This document shows, one piece after another, positions 23,425-33,100 of a stretch of DNA of 64,000 nt. Source of the DNA: Lachnospiraceae bacterium (GTDB lineage Bacteria; Bacillota; Clostridia; Lachnospirales; Lachnospiraceae); contig CAAGDV010000038.1 in the NCBI GenBank assembly GCA_900768755.1, positions 1 to 64,000 of the forward strand. Reading direction: 5' to 3'. Under the pieces are notes generated by a model that was not told where the DNA came from, did not search any database, and saw nothing but the letters and a program-made list of their open reading frames with translations. Both the position numbers and the translations under genes were made by a program. Positions within the stretch are counted from its first letter, which is position 1; every line of letters starts with the position of its first letter.

Positions 23425-26400
23425 ATGTATACTTTTTTGTTGGCAGTTGAATACATAGGAATACTTTTTATTGTCGGGATGCTTGCGTACGTCATTGTAC
23501 AGAGGGTCTCAAAACAGCAGCAGGTCATGCTTGTGCTGCTGTTTTCACTGTTGATTAATGTTGTGGGATACCTGTTTGAAATGAAGGCCCGGACCCCTAT
23601 GGAGGCTCTGCGGGCGGTGCAGATAATATATGTGGGCAAACCTTTTATTCTGCTGAGCATGTTTATGTTTGTAATGCAGTACTGCAGAATTAAGGTACCG
23701 CGGATTGTGAATATAATTCTTACGGTTATTCACGTATTGATTTCGCTTCTTGTACTCACCTGTGAGCACAATAATTTATTCTACAGCAGCATGGAGTTTA
23801 CTAACGAAGGTCTTTTCCCGCATCTCGTATTCGGGCACGGACCGATGTACAATTTTTTCAATCTCATGATTCTGGGCTACTTTGTTATCATAATCGTGGC
23901 GTGTGTCGGAAGATACCGGAAGGTCAAAACCGTCCTGCAGCGGAGGCAGATTATCAAGCTTTTGTCCATAATGCTTATTATGGGAACCGGTTTTGCGCTG
24001 TTTATGTTAAAGCTGACTGAGGGATACGATTCAACTGTTCCTGCATATATGATAAGCACTTTTATCCTTGCATCGGCACTTTTTAAGGACAAAATCCTTG
24101 ACACACTCGTCATGGCAAAGGATTTGGCGGTTGACGAGCTGACTGACGGACTTATTGTGCTTGATAAGGACAACCAGCTGATATATCATAACAAAAAGAT
24201 TGATGAGCTGTTTGACCTTAGCGTGCCGTCGAATCATCCCGAGGTATGGGAGACGCTTGACAGCTGTATCATCGATAAAACCGGACTTAACCGCGGCGGA
24301 AGAATGTATGATGTACGCAGCCGCCTTCTAACCGAAAAAAATGCATACTACGGCAAGCTGTATTTGCTAACGGACATAACCGAGAACTATTATTATACGC
24401 GCAATATTTCGGAACAGGCAGAGATTATGAAGGCTCTCAAGGAACAGGCGGAGGAGGCCAACAAGGCCAAATCTGCATTTGTGTCCAACATGTCGCATGA
24501 GATACGTACCCCTATGAACGCCATTGTAGGTATGACGGAGATTCTTTTGAGAGAGAACCTTCCTGCGCAGGATGTGGCGTATCTTAACAATATCCGCAAT
24601 TCCGGCAACGCTTTGTTGAACATAATCAACGACATTCTGGATTTTTCAAAAATCGAATCGGGAAAGCTTGAACTTGTGGAAGCCGAGTATGAGCCGATGT
24701 CAATGTTTAATGATTTGTCGATGATTTTTCTCACAAGAATAGGGGAAAAGAAGATTGAGTTAATTTTTGACATTGATGAGAAAATGCCGCACAGACTTTT
24801 GGGCGACTCTTTAAGAATCCGCCAGATTATAATAAATCTTGTCAACAACGCAATCAAATTTACCGAGGAGGGATGTGTCTGCCTGTCTGTGAAGCTGGGT
24901 GCAGTCACGGACGGCGATACGGAGCTTCTGGTATCAGTTACCGATACAGGGCAGGGAATTAGAGAGGAGGACCTCGGAAAGCTGTTTGGTTCGTTTTCTC
25001 AGGTTGACCAGAAAAAGAATCATAACAAGGAAGGCACGGGACTCGGGCTTGCAATTTCAAAGCAGTTAGTTGAGCTTATGGGCGGAACCATAGGGGTCAG
25101 AAGCGTGTACGGCGAGGGCAGTGAATTTTATTTTAACATACACCAGAAGACGGTTGATGATGAACATGCCGCCGTACTTCACGAGGATATAGCGGATAAT
25201 CCGGCGAAAGTAAGGGTCGGAGGCATATTCTCCAATGAGTACCTGTATGACAATCTCAGAAAGCTTTGCAGCAGATACGGAGTTATTTATGTTGAAAACG
25301 GCGCTGACGGAATGCCGGTGGCGGATATCGATTTCTATTTTGTCGACAGTGCCGGATTGCATGAGATTGAAGATATGATAAATGCCGGCAGGTCTGTTTC
25401 CGGAAAGAAGTTCGTGCTTCTTAACCCGCTTCTGGAGACATGTGATAGTGAGCGATTTACCGGGATTAACAAGCCTCTGTACTCCTTGAAATTCTGTCAG
25501 ATTATTAACGGTGAGGAGGTTATGGCACCTGTAATCAATGACGATAATGTGACCTTTACGGCTCCTGATGCCCATATTCTTATTGTTGATGACAACGAGA
25601 TGAATCTTAAGGTTGCGAGAGGCCTGCTTGAACCGCTCTGCATGCAGATAGACACAGCTGACAGCGGCAAAAAAGCAATTCAGATGATTATGGAGAAACG
25701 GTACAATATTGTCTTTATGGATCACATGATGCCCGGAATGGATGGTATAGAGACCACTGAAAGAATCAGAAAGATGGACGATGATTACTATCGGAATGTG
25801 CCGATAGTCGCCCTTACCGCCAATGCCGTTATGGACGCCAGAAGCAGGTTCACGGCGGCGGGAATGGATGATTTTGTGGCAAAGCCGATTGAGATGAAGG
25901 CAATATGCAGCATTATTAAGAAATGGCTTCCGAGGGAGCTGATATGCAAGGGAGAAAAAACATCGGCTGCCAAAGAGACTTTTGCAGATGAGCAGATTCC
26001 GAATCTCGGCGATATCGACAGAAATGAGGGAATAAGATGTTGCGGAAGCGAGAAACTGTGGCTTGATTTACTTGGAGATTTTTATAAACTTATTGACATA
26101 AAGGCAAAAAAGCTGGAAAATTGTGTTGCGGACGGGCTTATCAGGGACTACACCATTGAGGTGCACGCGTTAAAGAATACGGCGCGAATGATTGGCGCCA
26201 CATACCTTTCCGAGTGGTTTCACCGGATGGAGGATTGCGGAAATGCTGAAGATGTTGTTACAATAGAGGAGGAGACACCGCCTCTTTTGGAAAAATACAG
26301 AAGCTACAAAGAGATTCTGGCTCCTTTCGCAAAGCTTCAGAATGACGCCCTAAAAGATGCCGACGCAGACATGCTTCTAAATCTTCTGACGGTAATCCGC

Positions 26401-26580
26401 GACGCAACGGATTCTTTTGACCTGGATTCTGTTGACAAGGCGATGAAGGAGCTTGAACAGTACCGTATGCCGGAAGAATTGAAGGAGAGCTTTGATATGC
26501 TCCGCGCGCTGGTTGCGGATGTTGCCATGGCGGATGTTATGGAGCTTGCAAATGAGATGATGGAGATACTTAAACAGTGA
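23425..26580 (+). CDS. Hybrid histidine kinase with receiver and HPt
   Basis: A 1051-residue kinase. About seven membrane helices fill residues 1-225 (the histidine-kinase N-terminal 7TM type). A short PAS-like domain (~245-320) and a coiled coil lead to HisKA with H358 in NMSHEIRTP, an ATPase domain (VTDTGQGI, GTGLGLAIS), a degenerate receiver-like spacer (~590-700), a receiver with D766 in MDHMMPGMDG and an HPt domain with H914 in VHALKNTARMIGA. All parts of a His-Asp-His relay are on one chain. ATG 23425 follows GGAGAG. It overlaps the upstream frame of the next gene. Confidence 0.92.
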   Translation: MYTFLLAVEYIGILFIVGMLAYVIVQRVSKQQQVMLVLLFSLLINVVGYLFEMKARTPMEALRAVQIIYVGKPFILLSMFMFVMQYCRIKVPRIVNIILTVIHVLISLLVLTCEHNNLFYSSMEFTNEGLFPHLVFGHGPMYNFFNLMILGYFVIIIVACVGRYRKVKTVLQRRQIIKLLSIMLIMGTGFALFMLKLTEGYDSTVPAYMISTFILASALFKDKILDTLVMAKDLAVDELTDGLIVLDKDNQLIYHNKKIDELFDLSVPSNHPEVWETLDSCIIDKTGLNRGGRMYDVRSRLLTEKNAYYGKLYLLTDITENYYYTRNISEQAEIMKALKEQAEEANKAKSAFVSNMSHEIRTPMNAIVGMTEILLRENLPAQDVAYLNNIRNSGNALLNIINDILDFSKIESGKLELVEAEYEPMSMFNDLSMIFLTRIGEKKIELIFDIDEKMPHRLLGDSLRIRQIIINLVNNAIKFTEEGCVCLSVKLGAVTDGDTELLVSVTDTGQGIREEDLGKLFGSFSQVDQKKNHNKEGTGLGLAISKQLVELMGGTIGVRSVYGEGSEFYFNIHQKTVDDEHAAVLHEDIADNPAKVRVGGIFSNEYLYDNLRKLCSRYGVIYVENGADGMPVADIDFYFVDSAGLHEIEDMINAGRSVSGKKFVLLNPLLETCDSERFTGINKPLYSLKFCQIINGEEVMAPVINDDNVTFTAPDAHILIVDDNEMNLKVARGLLEPLCMQIDTADSGKKAIQMIMEKRYNIVFMDHMMPGMDGIETTERIRKMDDDYYRNVPIVALTANAVMDARSRFTAAGMDDFVAKPIEMKAICSIIKKWLPRELICKGEKTSAAKETFADEQIPNLGDIDRNEGIRCCGSEKLWLDLLGDFYKLIDIKAKKLENCVADGLIRDYTIEVHALKNTARMIGATYLSEWFHRMEDCGNAEDVVTIEEETPPLLEKYRSYKEILAPFAKLQNDALKDADADMLLNLLTVIRDATDSFDLDSVDKAMKELEQYRMPEELKESFDMLRALVADVAMADVMELANEMMEILKQ

Positions 26581-26597
26581 CGAAGGGAGAAGAGGGT

Positions 26598-27371
26598 ATG
26601 AGCGATATTAACCAGACACTGATTATTGCCTGTTCAGTTCAGGGATATCTGATGCTGTCAGTAAAAGAGAAATTTGAAGACAACGGATACAAGGTGATTG
26701 TCGTAAAGCCTGATATGGATGAAATAAGCCGGGTGAAGGATGCCGCCAAGGCAATTCTTTTGTACGGAGATTCGGACTGGGAAGACAGAAAGCCACTGAT
26801 GGTGTATCTTAAAGACCTGGCGACCGAGGACAATATTATGCTGTTTGCCACGGGAAGCCGTGAGGAGCTTGACACAATCGAGCGCGGTATCGGGGCGCCG
26901 AACATCAGGTATCAGTTTGTCAGACCAATTAACGTCAACGACCTTGTTAACAGCGTTAATCAATATATTCAGCTTTTCTCGGGACCTAACCGCAAAAAAA
27001 TACTCGTGGTTGACGATTCGGGTGCGATGCTTCGAAATGTAAAGTCATGGCTTGAGGATGAATACGATGTTGCGCTTGCCAATTCGGGAGCCATGGCAAT
27101 TAAATATCTCACGGCGAACAGACCCGATTTGATTCTTTTGGACTATGAGATGCCGATTGTCGACGGCAGGCAGGTTCTTGGCATGATTCGCGCCGAGCCG
27201 GCATTTGCCGACATTCCGGTTATTTTTCTTACCGGAAAAGGAGATAAGGAGAGCGTCATGAAGGTGATGGAATTAAAGCCGGAAGGATATCTTCTTAAGA
27301 CTCTCGAGCCGATTCAGATTATCAATGCTATTGATGATTTCTTTGAAAAACAGAAATTACAGGGTAAGTGA
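26598..27371 (+). CDS. Response regulator with two receiver-like domains
   Basis: A 257-residue protein. The first ~120 residues have a receiver-like fold pattern but lack an obvious phospho-acceptor; residues ~130-250 are a canonical receiver (ILVVDDSGAM, D182 in LLDYEMPIVDG, FLTGKGD with the conserved Thr and the later Lys in LLKT). No DNA-binding or enzymatic output domain follows, so it probably acts by protein contact or as a phosphate sink. It starts 17 nt after the hybrid kinase, whose HPt is the obvious phosphodonor. Confidence 0.85.
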   Translation: MSDINQTLIIACSVQGYLMLSVKEKFEDNGYKVIVVKPDMDEISRVKDAAKAILLYGDSDWEDRKPLMVYLKDLATEDNIMLFATGSREELDTIERGIGAPNIRYQFVRPINVNDLVNSVNQYIQLFSGPNRKKILVVDDSGAMLRNVKSWLEDEYDVALANSGAMAIKYLTANRPDLILLDYEMPIVDGRQVLGMIRAEPAFADIPVIFLTGKGDKESVMKVMELKPEGYLLKTLEPIQIINAIDDFFEKQKLQGK

Positions 27372-27377
27372 TGAGGA

Positions 27378-27403
27378 GGACTGTCAGTTTGGCAGTCCTT
27401 TTT
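27378..27403 (+). terminator. Terminator between convergent genes
   Basis: GGACTG (27378-27383) pairs with CAGTCC (27393-27398), followed by five T. It separates the response regulator from the convergent MFS gene. Confidence 0.75.
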
Positions 27404-27412
27404 AATGTGCCG

Positions 27413-28594
27413 TCATGCTTTTTTGTGCTTCTTAAGCAGGAATAATCCAAGCAAAAGAAGTAACGGGAAAATTACTGCGAGCAGAATCCCGAGGAGTAAA
27501 TCATTGTCAAAAAGTCCGGAGATTATACCCACATAGGTCGGCCCGCTCATGCAGCCGATATCGCCCGCCAGCGCGAGAAAAGCAAACATTGCCGTTCCGC
27601 CCGCGGGAATTGAAGCAGACGCGAGAGAAAATGTTCCGGGCCACAGAATTCCCACGCTGAAACCGCAGATACCGCATCCGATAAGGCTCACAACCGGCCA
27701 GGGCGAGAGCGATATGACGAAATATGATGTCAGGCACATTATTCCGCACGCAAGCATGGATTTTGTGAGCGGCAGCCTGTCTCCGAACCGGCCGTAGATT
27801 GCCCTTGAGGTTCCCATCATGATGGCAAAAAACATTGGTCCCGCAAGGTCTCCGATTGTTTTGGACACTCCAAAACCGTGTTCGGCGAGCGTAGACGCCC
27901 ACTGGCTTACCGCCTGCTCACACGAACCTGAGCATATCATTAAAAGAACGAATATCCAGAAAAGTTTTGAGCTTAGAAGCTCTTTTATGGAAATTTTTTG
28001 GGTGTCGCCCTTGATGAGGGGCGCAATCGGAACTTTAGCAAACAGGAATATATTGATTATCGGAACCAGAGCCCACATAATCGCTATATATCCATAGTTA
28101 TCAGTTGTAAAAAACGCAAAAAAGATTGTCGATATCAGCACTACTCCCACATGTCCGAAACAATAGAAAGAGTGCAGAAGGCTCATCGCCGCCTCCTTGT
28201 TTTTGGTAGGGCATGCCTCCATTATGGGGCTTACAAGCACCTCCAAAAGTCCTCCGCCTACGGCGTAGAGGATTACGCACAGGATGATTCCTATTAGCGG
28301 TGACGGCGCAAGCTTTGGAAGAAACGAAAGCCCCACAAGTCCCGCCGCGGCACAGCCGTGCGCAATGAGCACGGAAGCACGATATCCGATACGGTCCACA
28401 AATGTGACTGAGAGAAGGTCAACGCACAGCTGCACGGCAAAATTGATTGTCACCAGAACCGTTATCTGCGACAGCGGTATTCCGAAATTCCTGTGGAAAG
28501 TAAGAAAAAGCAACGGCACAAAATTATTTACAATTGCCTGCACAATATATCCGATGAAGCATGCAAAAACAGTCATTCTGAATTTTCTGTTCAT
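27413..28594 (-). CDS. MFS transporter
   Basis: A 393-residue major facilitator with 12 predicted membrane helices. Family features: an early FRMTVFACFIGYIVQAIVNN helix, DRIGYR between helices 2 and 3, and IYGRFGDRL in the second half, a repeat of the same loop motif. It lacks close motifs of any one substrate class; it resembles the sugar/FucP-like MFS proteins of Clostridia. AGGAG lies just upstream of the ATG. No partner gene indicates the substrate. Confidence 0.85.
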   Translation of the reverse strand: MNRKFRMTVFACFIGYIVQAIVNNFVPLLFLTFHRNFGIPLSQITVLVTINFAVQLCVDLLSVTFVDRIGYRASVLIAHGCAAAGLVGLSFLPKLAPSPLIGIILCVILYAVGGGLLEVLVSPIMEACPTKNKEAAMSLLHSFYCFGHVGVVLISTIFFAFFTTDNYGYIAIMWALVPIINIFLFAKVPIAPLIKGDTQKISIKELLSSKLFWIFVLLMICSGSCEQAVSQWASTLAEHGFGVSKTIGDLAGPMFFAIMMGTSRAIYGRFGDRLPLTKSMLACGIMCLTSYFVISLSPWPVVSLIGCGICGFSVGILWPGTFSLASASIPAGGTAMFAFLALAGDIGCMSGPTYVGIISGLFDNDLLLGILLAVIFPLLLLLGLFLLKKHKKA

Positions 28595-28696
28595 ATCCCC
28601 AAAACTCCTTTTGTCAACAAATCAAGGAACATTATATTGCAAAATGCGGCGCCTTTCAAGAAAAAGGATGCCGATTCAGAAGAAATCAAAGGAGTA

Positions 28697-28736
28697 TAAA
28701 AAACAGGCAGATGCCCCATAAAAGCATCTGCCTGTT
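28697..28736 (-). terminator. Terminator of the SOD-rubrerythrin gene
   Basis: A perfect 13-bp stem (28702-28714 with 28724-28736) followed on the minus strand by a T-run (A-run at 28697-28703). It lies 33 nt after the fusion gene. Confidence 0.85.
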
Positions 28737-28768
28737 CTGTTAATCGTGTCCCTGCAGCATGGCAGTAA

Positions 28769-29941
28769 TTAATAATTCTCTTTGTGAATCTCAAAATATG
28801 CCTGCGGATGGTTGCATACGGGGCAGACTTCAGGGGCTTCTGTGCCCACAACGATGTGACCGCAGTTTCTGCACTCCCAAATCTGTACGCCGGCTTTTTT
28901 GAATACCTCATTGGTCTCAACATTGTTGAGAAGTGCACGGTATCTTTCCTCGTGGTGTTTCTCGATTGCACCTACGCCGCGGAATTTGGCTGCGAGTTCA
29001 GGAAATCCCTCTGCCTCAGCATCCTGTGCCATTCTCTCATACATATCTGTCCACTCTGCATTCTCGCCCTCGGCTGCGTGCAAAAGATTCTCAGATGTGT
29101 TTCCGAGAAGGCCGAGCTCCTTAAACCAGAGCTTTGCATGCTCTTTTTCATTGTCGGCAGTCTCAAGGAATATGGCAGCAATCTGCTCATATCCTGCCTT
29201 TTTTGCAACAGATGCAAAATAGGTGTATTTGTTTCTTGCCTGCGACTCTCCGGCAAATGCCTCCAAAAGATTCTGTTCTGTTTTGGTTCCTGCGTATTTG
29301 TTGCTCATCTTCGGTATCTCCTTTTGTGTTGTATATTTGTTATAATTATCCTCAACGGCCCTCCAGTTGACAACCTGCCAGAAGCTGTCAATATAGTCGG
29401 CACGAAGATTTCGGTACTTAAGATAGTATGCGTGCTCCCATACGTCAAGAGTCAGGATGGGAGTTGCATTCATTCCCTGTGTAATGGGATTATCCTGATT
29501 GGGTGAAGCTGACAGAATAAGACTTCTGTCCGGCTTAACCGACAGCCATGCCCAGCCCGAACCAAACTGTGCCGCTGCCAGAGCGCTCATCTTCTCCTTA
29601 AACTGTTCAAAGCTTCCAAAATCATTGTCAATCTGCGCTGCCAGTTCGCCCGTGGGTCTGCCGTGACCGGTTGGCCCCAGAATGGAAAAATACAGATTGT
29701 GATTGTAAAATCCGCCACCGTTGTTTCGAAGTCCGGTCCGAAGAACAGGGTCATCCACAAGGTCCAAAGACGACAAAAGGGTGGTGATATCCAGATTGGA
29801 CATATCTGCTTCATCTGCAAGCGCATTGAGCTTTGCGGTGTATGCTGCGTGATGCTTCGTATAGTGTATCTCCATCGTCTCGGCATCAATATACGGCTCC
29901 AATGCGTCGTATGAGTAAGGTAACTTGTACTGCTTAAACAT
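28769..29941 (-). CDS. Superoxide dismutase-rubrerythrin fusion
   Basis: One 390-residue frame joins two oxidative-stress enzymes. Residues 1-~203 are an Fe/Mn superoxide dismutase with metal ligands in HYTKHHAAY, GGGFYNHNLYF and DVWEHAYYLKY; SPNQDNP suggests the Mn-type Gln position. Residues 212-390 are a complete rubrerythrin: a four-helix diiron part with two E-x-x-H motifs (EKEH and EKHHEE) and a C-terminal rubredoxin site with WECRNCGH and VCPVCNHP. Superoxide is converted to peroxide by the first and peroxide reduced by the second. The linker TTQKEIPK encodes a Shine-Dalgarno sequence, and M212 is a normal rubrerythrin start, so a separate rubrerythrin could also be made. Either a natural fusion or loss of a stop codon. 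Confidence 0.9.
   Translation of the reverse strand: MFKQYKLPYSYDALEPYIDAETMEIHYTKHHAAYTAKLNALADEADMSNLDITTLLSSLDLVDDPVLRTGLRNNGGGFYNHNLYFSILGPTGHGRPTGELAAQIDNDFGSFEQFKEKMSALAAAQFGSGWAWLSVKPDRSLILSASPNQDNPITQGMNATPILTLDVWEHAYYLKYRNLRADYIDSFWQVVNWRAVEDNYNKYTTQKEIPKMSNKYAGTKTEQNLLEAFAGESQARNKYTYFASVAKKAGYEQIAAIFLETADNEKEHAKLWFKELGLLGNTSENLLHAAEGENAEWTDMYERMAQDAEAEGFPELAAKFRGVGAIEKHHEERYRALLNNVETNEVFKKAGVQIWECRNCGHIVVGTEAPEVCPVCNHPQAYFEIHKENY
29306..29325 (-). promoter_or_regulatory. Internal ribosome site for rubrerythrin
   Basis: On the minus strand AAAAGGAGA (29317-29325) lies 8 nt before the ATG at 29308-29306 that opens MSNKYAGTKTEQN, the usual rubrerythrin N-terminus. It lies inside the fused reading frame. 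Confidence 0.75.
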
Positions 29942-30064
29942 ATGTGTCTCCTTTCATGCTCATACAAATAATATTGTACCAATTAAGGTAAAATATTACA
30001 ACAAAAAAAGTTAATCAGAATAATAAAAATATGCATATATATTTTTTCAGGGAAAAAGCACACT

Positions 30065-30087
30065 AAATAATTACGACGTAATTATTT
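30065..30087. promoter_or_regulatory. 23-bp perfect dyad upstream of carB
   Basis: AAATAATTACG and its complement flank one A. It lies about 15 nt upstream of the carB -35 box, between divergent genes, a position suited to an activator or to a repressor shared with the SOD gene. Confidence 0.5.
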
Positions 30088-30102
30088 CGGAGGAAAATGC
30101 GG

Positions 30103-30131
30103 TTGCAAAATGATATGTTTCACTTTATAAT
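30103..30131 (+). promoter_or_regulatory. carB promoter
   Basis: TTGCAA (30103-30108), 17-nt spacer, TATAAT (30126-30131). The predicted leader is about 32 nt, with GGAGG 5 nt before the ATG, too short for a terminator-antiterminator switch. Confidence 0.7.
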
Positions 30132-30169
30132 TGTAATAACAAATTTTGTGATTGAATACGGAGGACAGT

Positions 30170-33100
30170 ATGCCTAAAAGAACAGACATCAATAAGGTAC
30201 TTATCATCGGTTCAGGACCGATTATCATCGGACAGGCTTGCGAGTTTGATTACTCGGGAACGCAGGCCTGCAAAGCGTTAAAGAAGCTCGGATATGAGAT
30301 TGTTTTGGTCAATTCAAATCCGGCAACCATTATGACCGATCCCGAAACAGCAGATGTAACATATATTGAGCCGCTCAATGTAGACCGTCTTGAGCAGATA
30401 ATTGCAAAGGAACGTCCTGATGCATTGCTTCCCAATCTCGGAGGCCAGTCAGGACTGAATTTATGTTCAGAGCTTAATAAGGCAGGAATCCTCGACAAAT
30501 ACAATGTCAAGGTAATCGGCGTTGAAGTTGACGCCATTGAGCGCGGCGAGGACAGAATTGAGTTCAAAAAGACCATGGATTCGCTCGGAATCGAGATGGC
30601 GCGAAGCGAAGTGGCTTATTCCGTTGAGGAAGCACTTGATATTGCGGACAGATTAAATTATCCGGTAGTATTAAGACCTGCGTACACCATGGGAGGCGCC
30701 GGAGGCGGACTCGTGTACAACAAAGAAGAGCTTAAGACGGTATGCCAGAGAGGTCTTCAGGCAAGTCTTGTAGGACAGGTTCTTGTCGAGGAGTCAATTC
30801 TCGGCTGGGAAGAGCTTGAACTGGAGGTTGTAAGAGACTGCGAAGGCAACATGATAACCGTATGTTTTATTGAGAATATTGACCCGCTCGGAGTTCACAC
30901 GGGAGACTCCTTCTGTTCGGCTCCGATGCTAACAATTTCGGAGGAATGCCAGAAGAGACTTCAGGAGCAGGCGTACAAAATAGTTGACAAGGTTAAGGTT
31001 GTGGGCGGAACCAATGTCCAGTTTGCACACGACCCGGTGACCGACAGAATCATCGTTATCGAGATTAACCCGCGTACTTCACGCTCTTCGGCGCTGGCTT
31101 CAAAGGCAACAGGCTTCCCGATTGCGCTTGTATCCGCAATGCTTGCAACGGGACTTACGCTTAAGGATATCCCTTGCGGAAAATACGGTACGCTCGACAG
31201 ATATGTACCGGACGGAGATTATGTTGTAATCAAATTTGCCCGTTGGGCATTTGAGAAATTCAAGGGCGTTGAGGACAAGCTCGGCACCCAGATGCGCGCC
31301 GTTGGCGAGGTAATGAGTATCGGAAAGACATACAAAGAGGCGTTCCAGAAGGCAATCCGAAGCCTTGAGACCGGAAGATACGGACTCGGTCATGTCAAGG
31401 ATTTTGACACGCTTCCAAAGGAAGAACTGTTGAAAAGACTTGCCACGCCTTCATCCGAGAGACATTTTCTCATGTACGAGGCAATCAGAAAAGGTGCAAC
31501 CAATGATGAGATATATCAGCTTACCAAGGTAAAACACTATTTTATAGAGCAGATGCGTGAGCTTGTCACTGAGGAGGAAGAGCTTTTACAGTATAAGGGT
31601 TCGCTTCCTTCGGACGAGCTTCTCATCAGGGCAAAAAAAGACGGATTCTCCGACAAATACATCAGCATGCTTTTGGGAATTACGGAGGATGAGGTGCGCA
31701 ACAGACGCATAAGTCTCGGCGTTACCGAGGCGTGGGAAGGCGTTCATGTATCAGGAACGGAGGACAGCGCATATTATTACTCGACTTATAATGCAAAGGA
31801 TGAAAGTGCTGTTTCGGACAGACCGAAGATTATGATTCTCGGCGGTGGTCCCAACAGAATCGGACAGGGTATTGAGTTTGACTATTGCTGCGTGCATGCA
31901 TCAATGGCGCTTAAGAAGCTGGGCTTTGAGACAATCATTGTAAACTGCAACCCCGAGACCGTGTCGACGGACTACGACACATCCGACAAACTGTATTTTG
32001 AACCGCTGACCCTTGAGGATGTTTTGAGCATATACAACAAAGAAAAGCCTCTGGGCGTCATCGCACAGTTCGGAGGACAGACGCCTTTGAATCTTGCAGC
32101 AGAGCTTGAGAGAAACGGAGTAAAGATTCTCGGAACCTCTCCGGCGGTAATTGACCTTGCGGAGGACCGAGACCGGTTCCGCGCCATGATGGACAAGCTT
32201 CAGATACCGATGCCGGAAAGCGGAATGGCAACCACGGTAGAGGAGGCTCTTACAATAGCCAACAGCATAGGATATCCTGTGATGGTACGCCCGTCATATG
32301 TGCTCGGCGGACGCGGAATGGAGGTTGTGTATGATGATGAGAGCATGGCCGGATATATGCAGGCAGCGGTCGGCGTAACGCCTGACAGGCCGATATTAAT
32401 TGACCGTTTCCTTAATCATGCGCTTGAGTGCGAATCGGATGCCATAAGTGACGGCAACCACGCCTTTGTTCCCGCGGTTATGGAGCATATTGAACTTGCG
32501 GGCGTGCATTCCGGCGATTCGGCATGTATTATTCCTTCGGTGCATATCTCCGAGGAGAATGTCAGAATTATCAAGGAGTACACCAGAAAAATAGCCGAGG
32601 AGATGCATGTCAAAGGACTCATGAATATGCAGTATGCCATTGAGAACGGCAAAGTGTATGTGCTTGAGGCCAACCCCCGCGCATCCCGCACGGTTCCTTT
32701 GGTATCAAAGGTGTGCAACGTGCGTATGGTTCCGATTGCAACGGACATTATCACAAGCGAGATTACCCACAGGCCTTCACCGATAGCGGACCTTAAAGAG
32801 AAAAATATCCCGTATTACGGCGTAAAAGAAGCAGTGTTTCCGTTTAATATGTTCCCGGAGGTTGACCCGGTTCTGGGACCGGAGATGCGCTCGACAGGCG
32901 AGGTTCTGGGCCTGTCAACTTCATACGGCGAGGCGTTCTTAAAGGCACAGGAGGCCGCACAGTCCGCTGTTCCGTACGAGGGAACGGTTCTTATTTCGGT
33001 TAACAGAAAAGACAAGGCAGAGGTTGTGGATGTAGCAAAGAGCTTTTATGAGAGCGGTTTCAGAATACTTGCAACCGGCAATACCTGCGAGATTATCAAT

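Noticed and set aside
30250..30576. Antisense open frames inside carB and other large genes
   Set aside because: They mirror the codon pattern of the real gene, have no ribosome site and no recognisable protein features.
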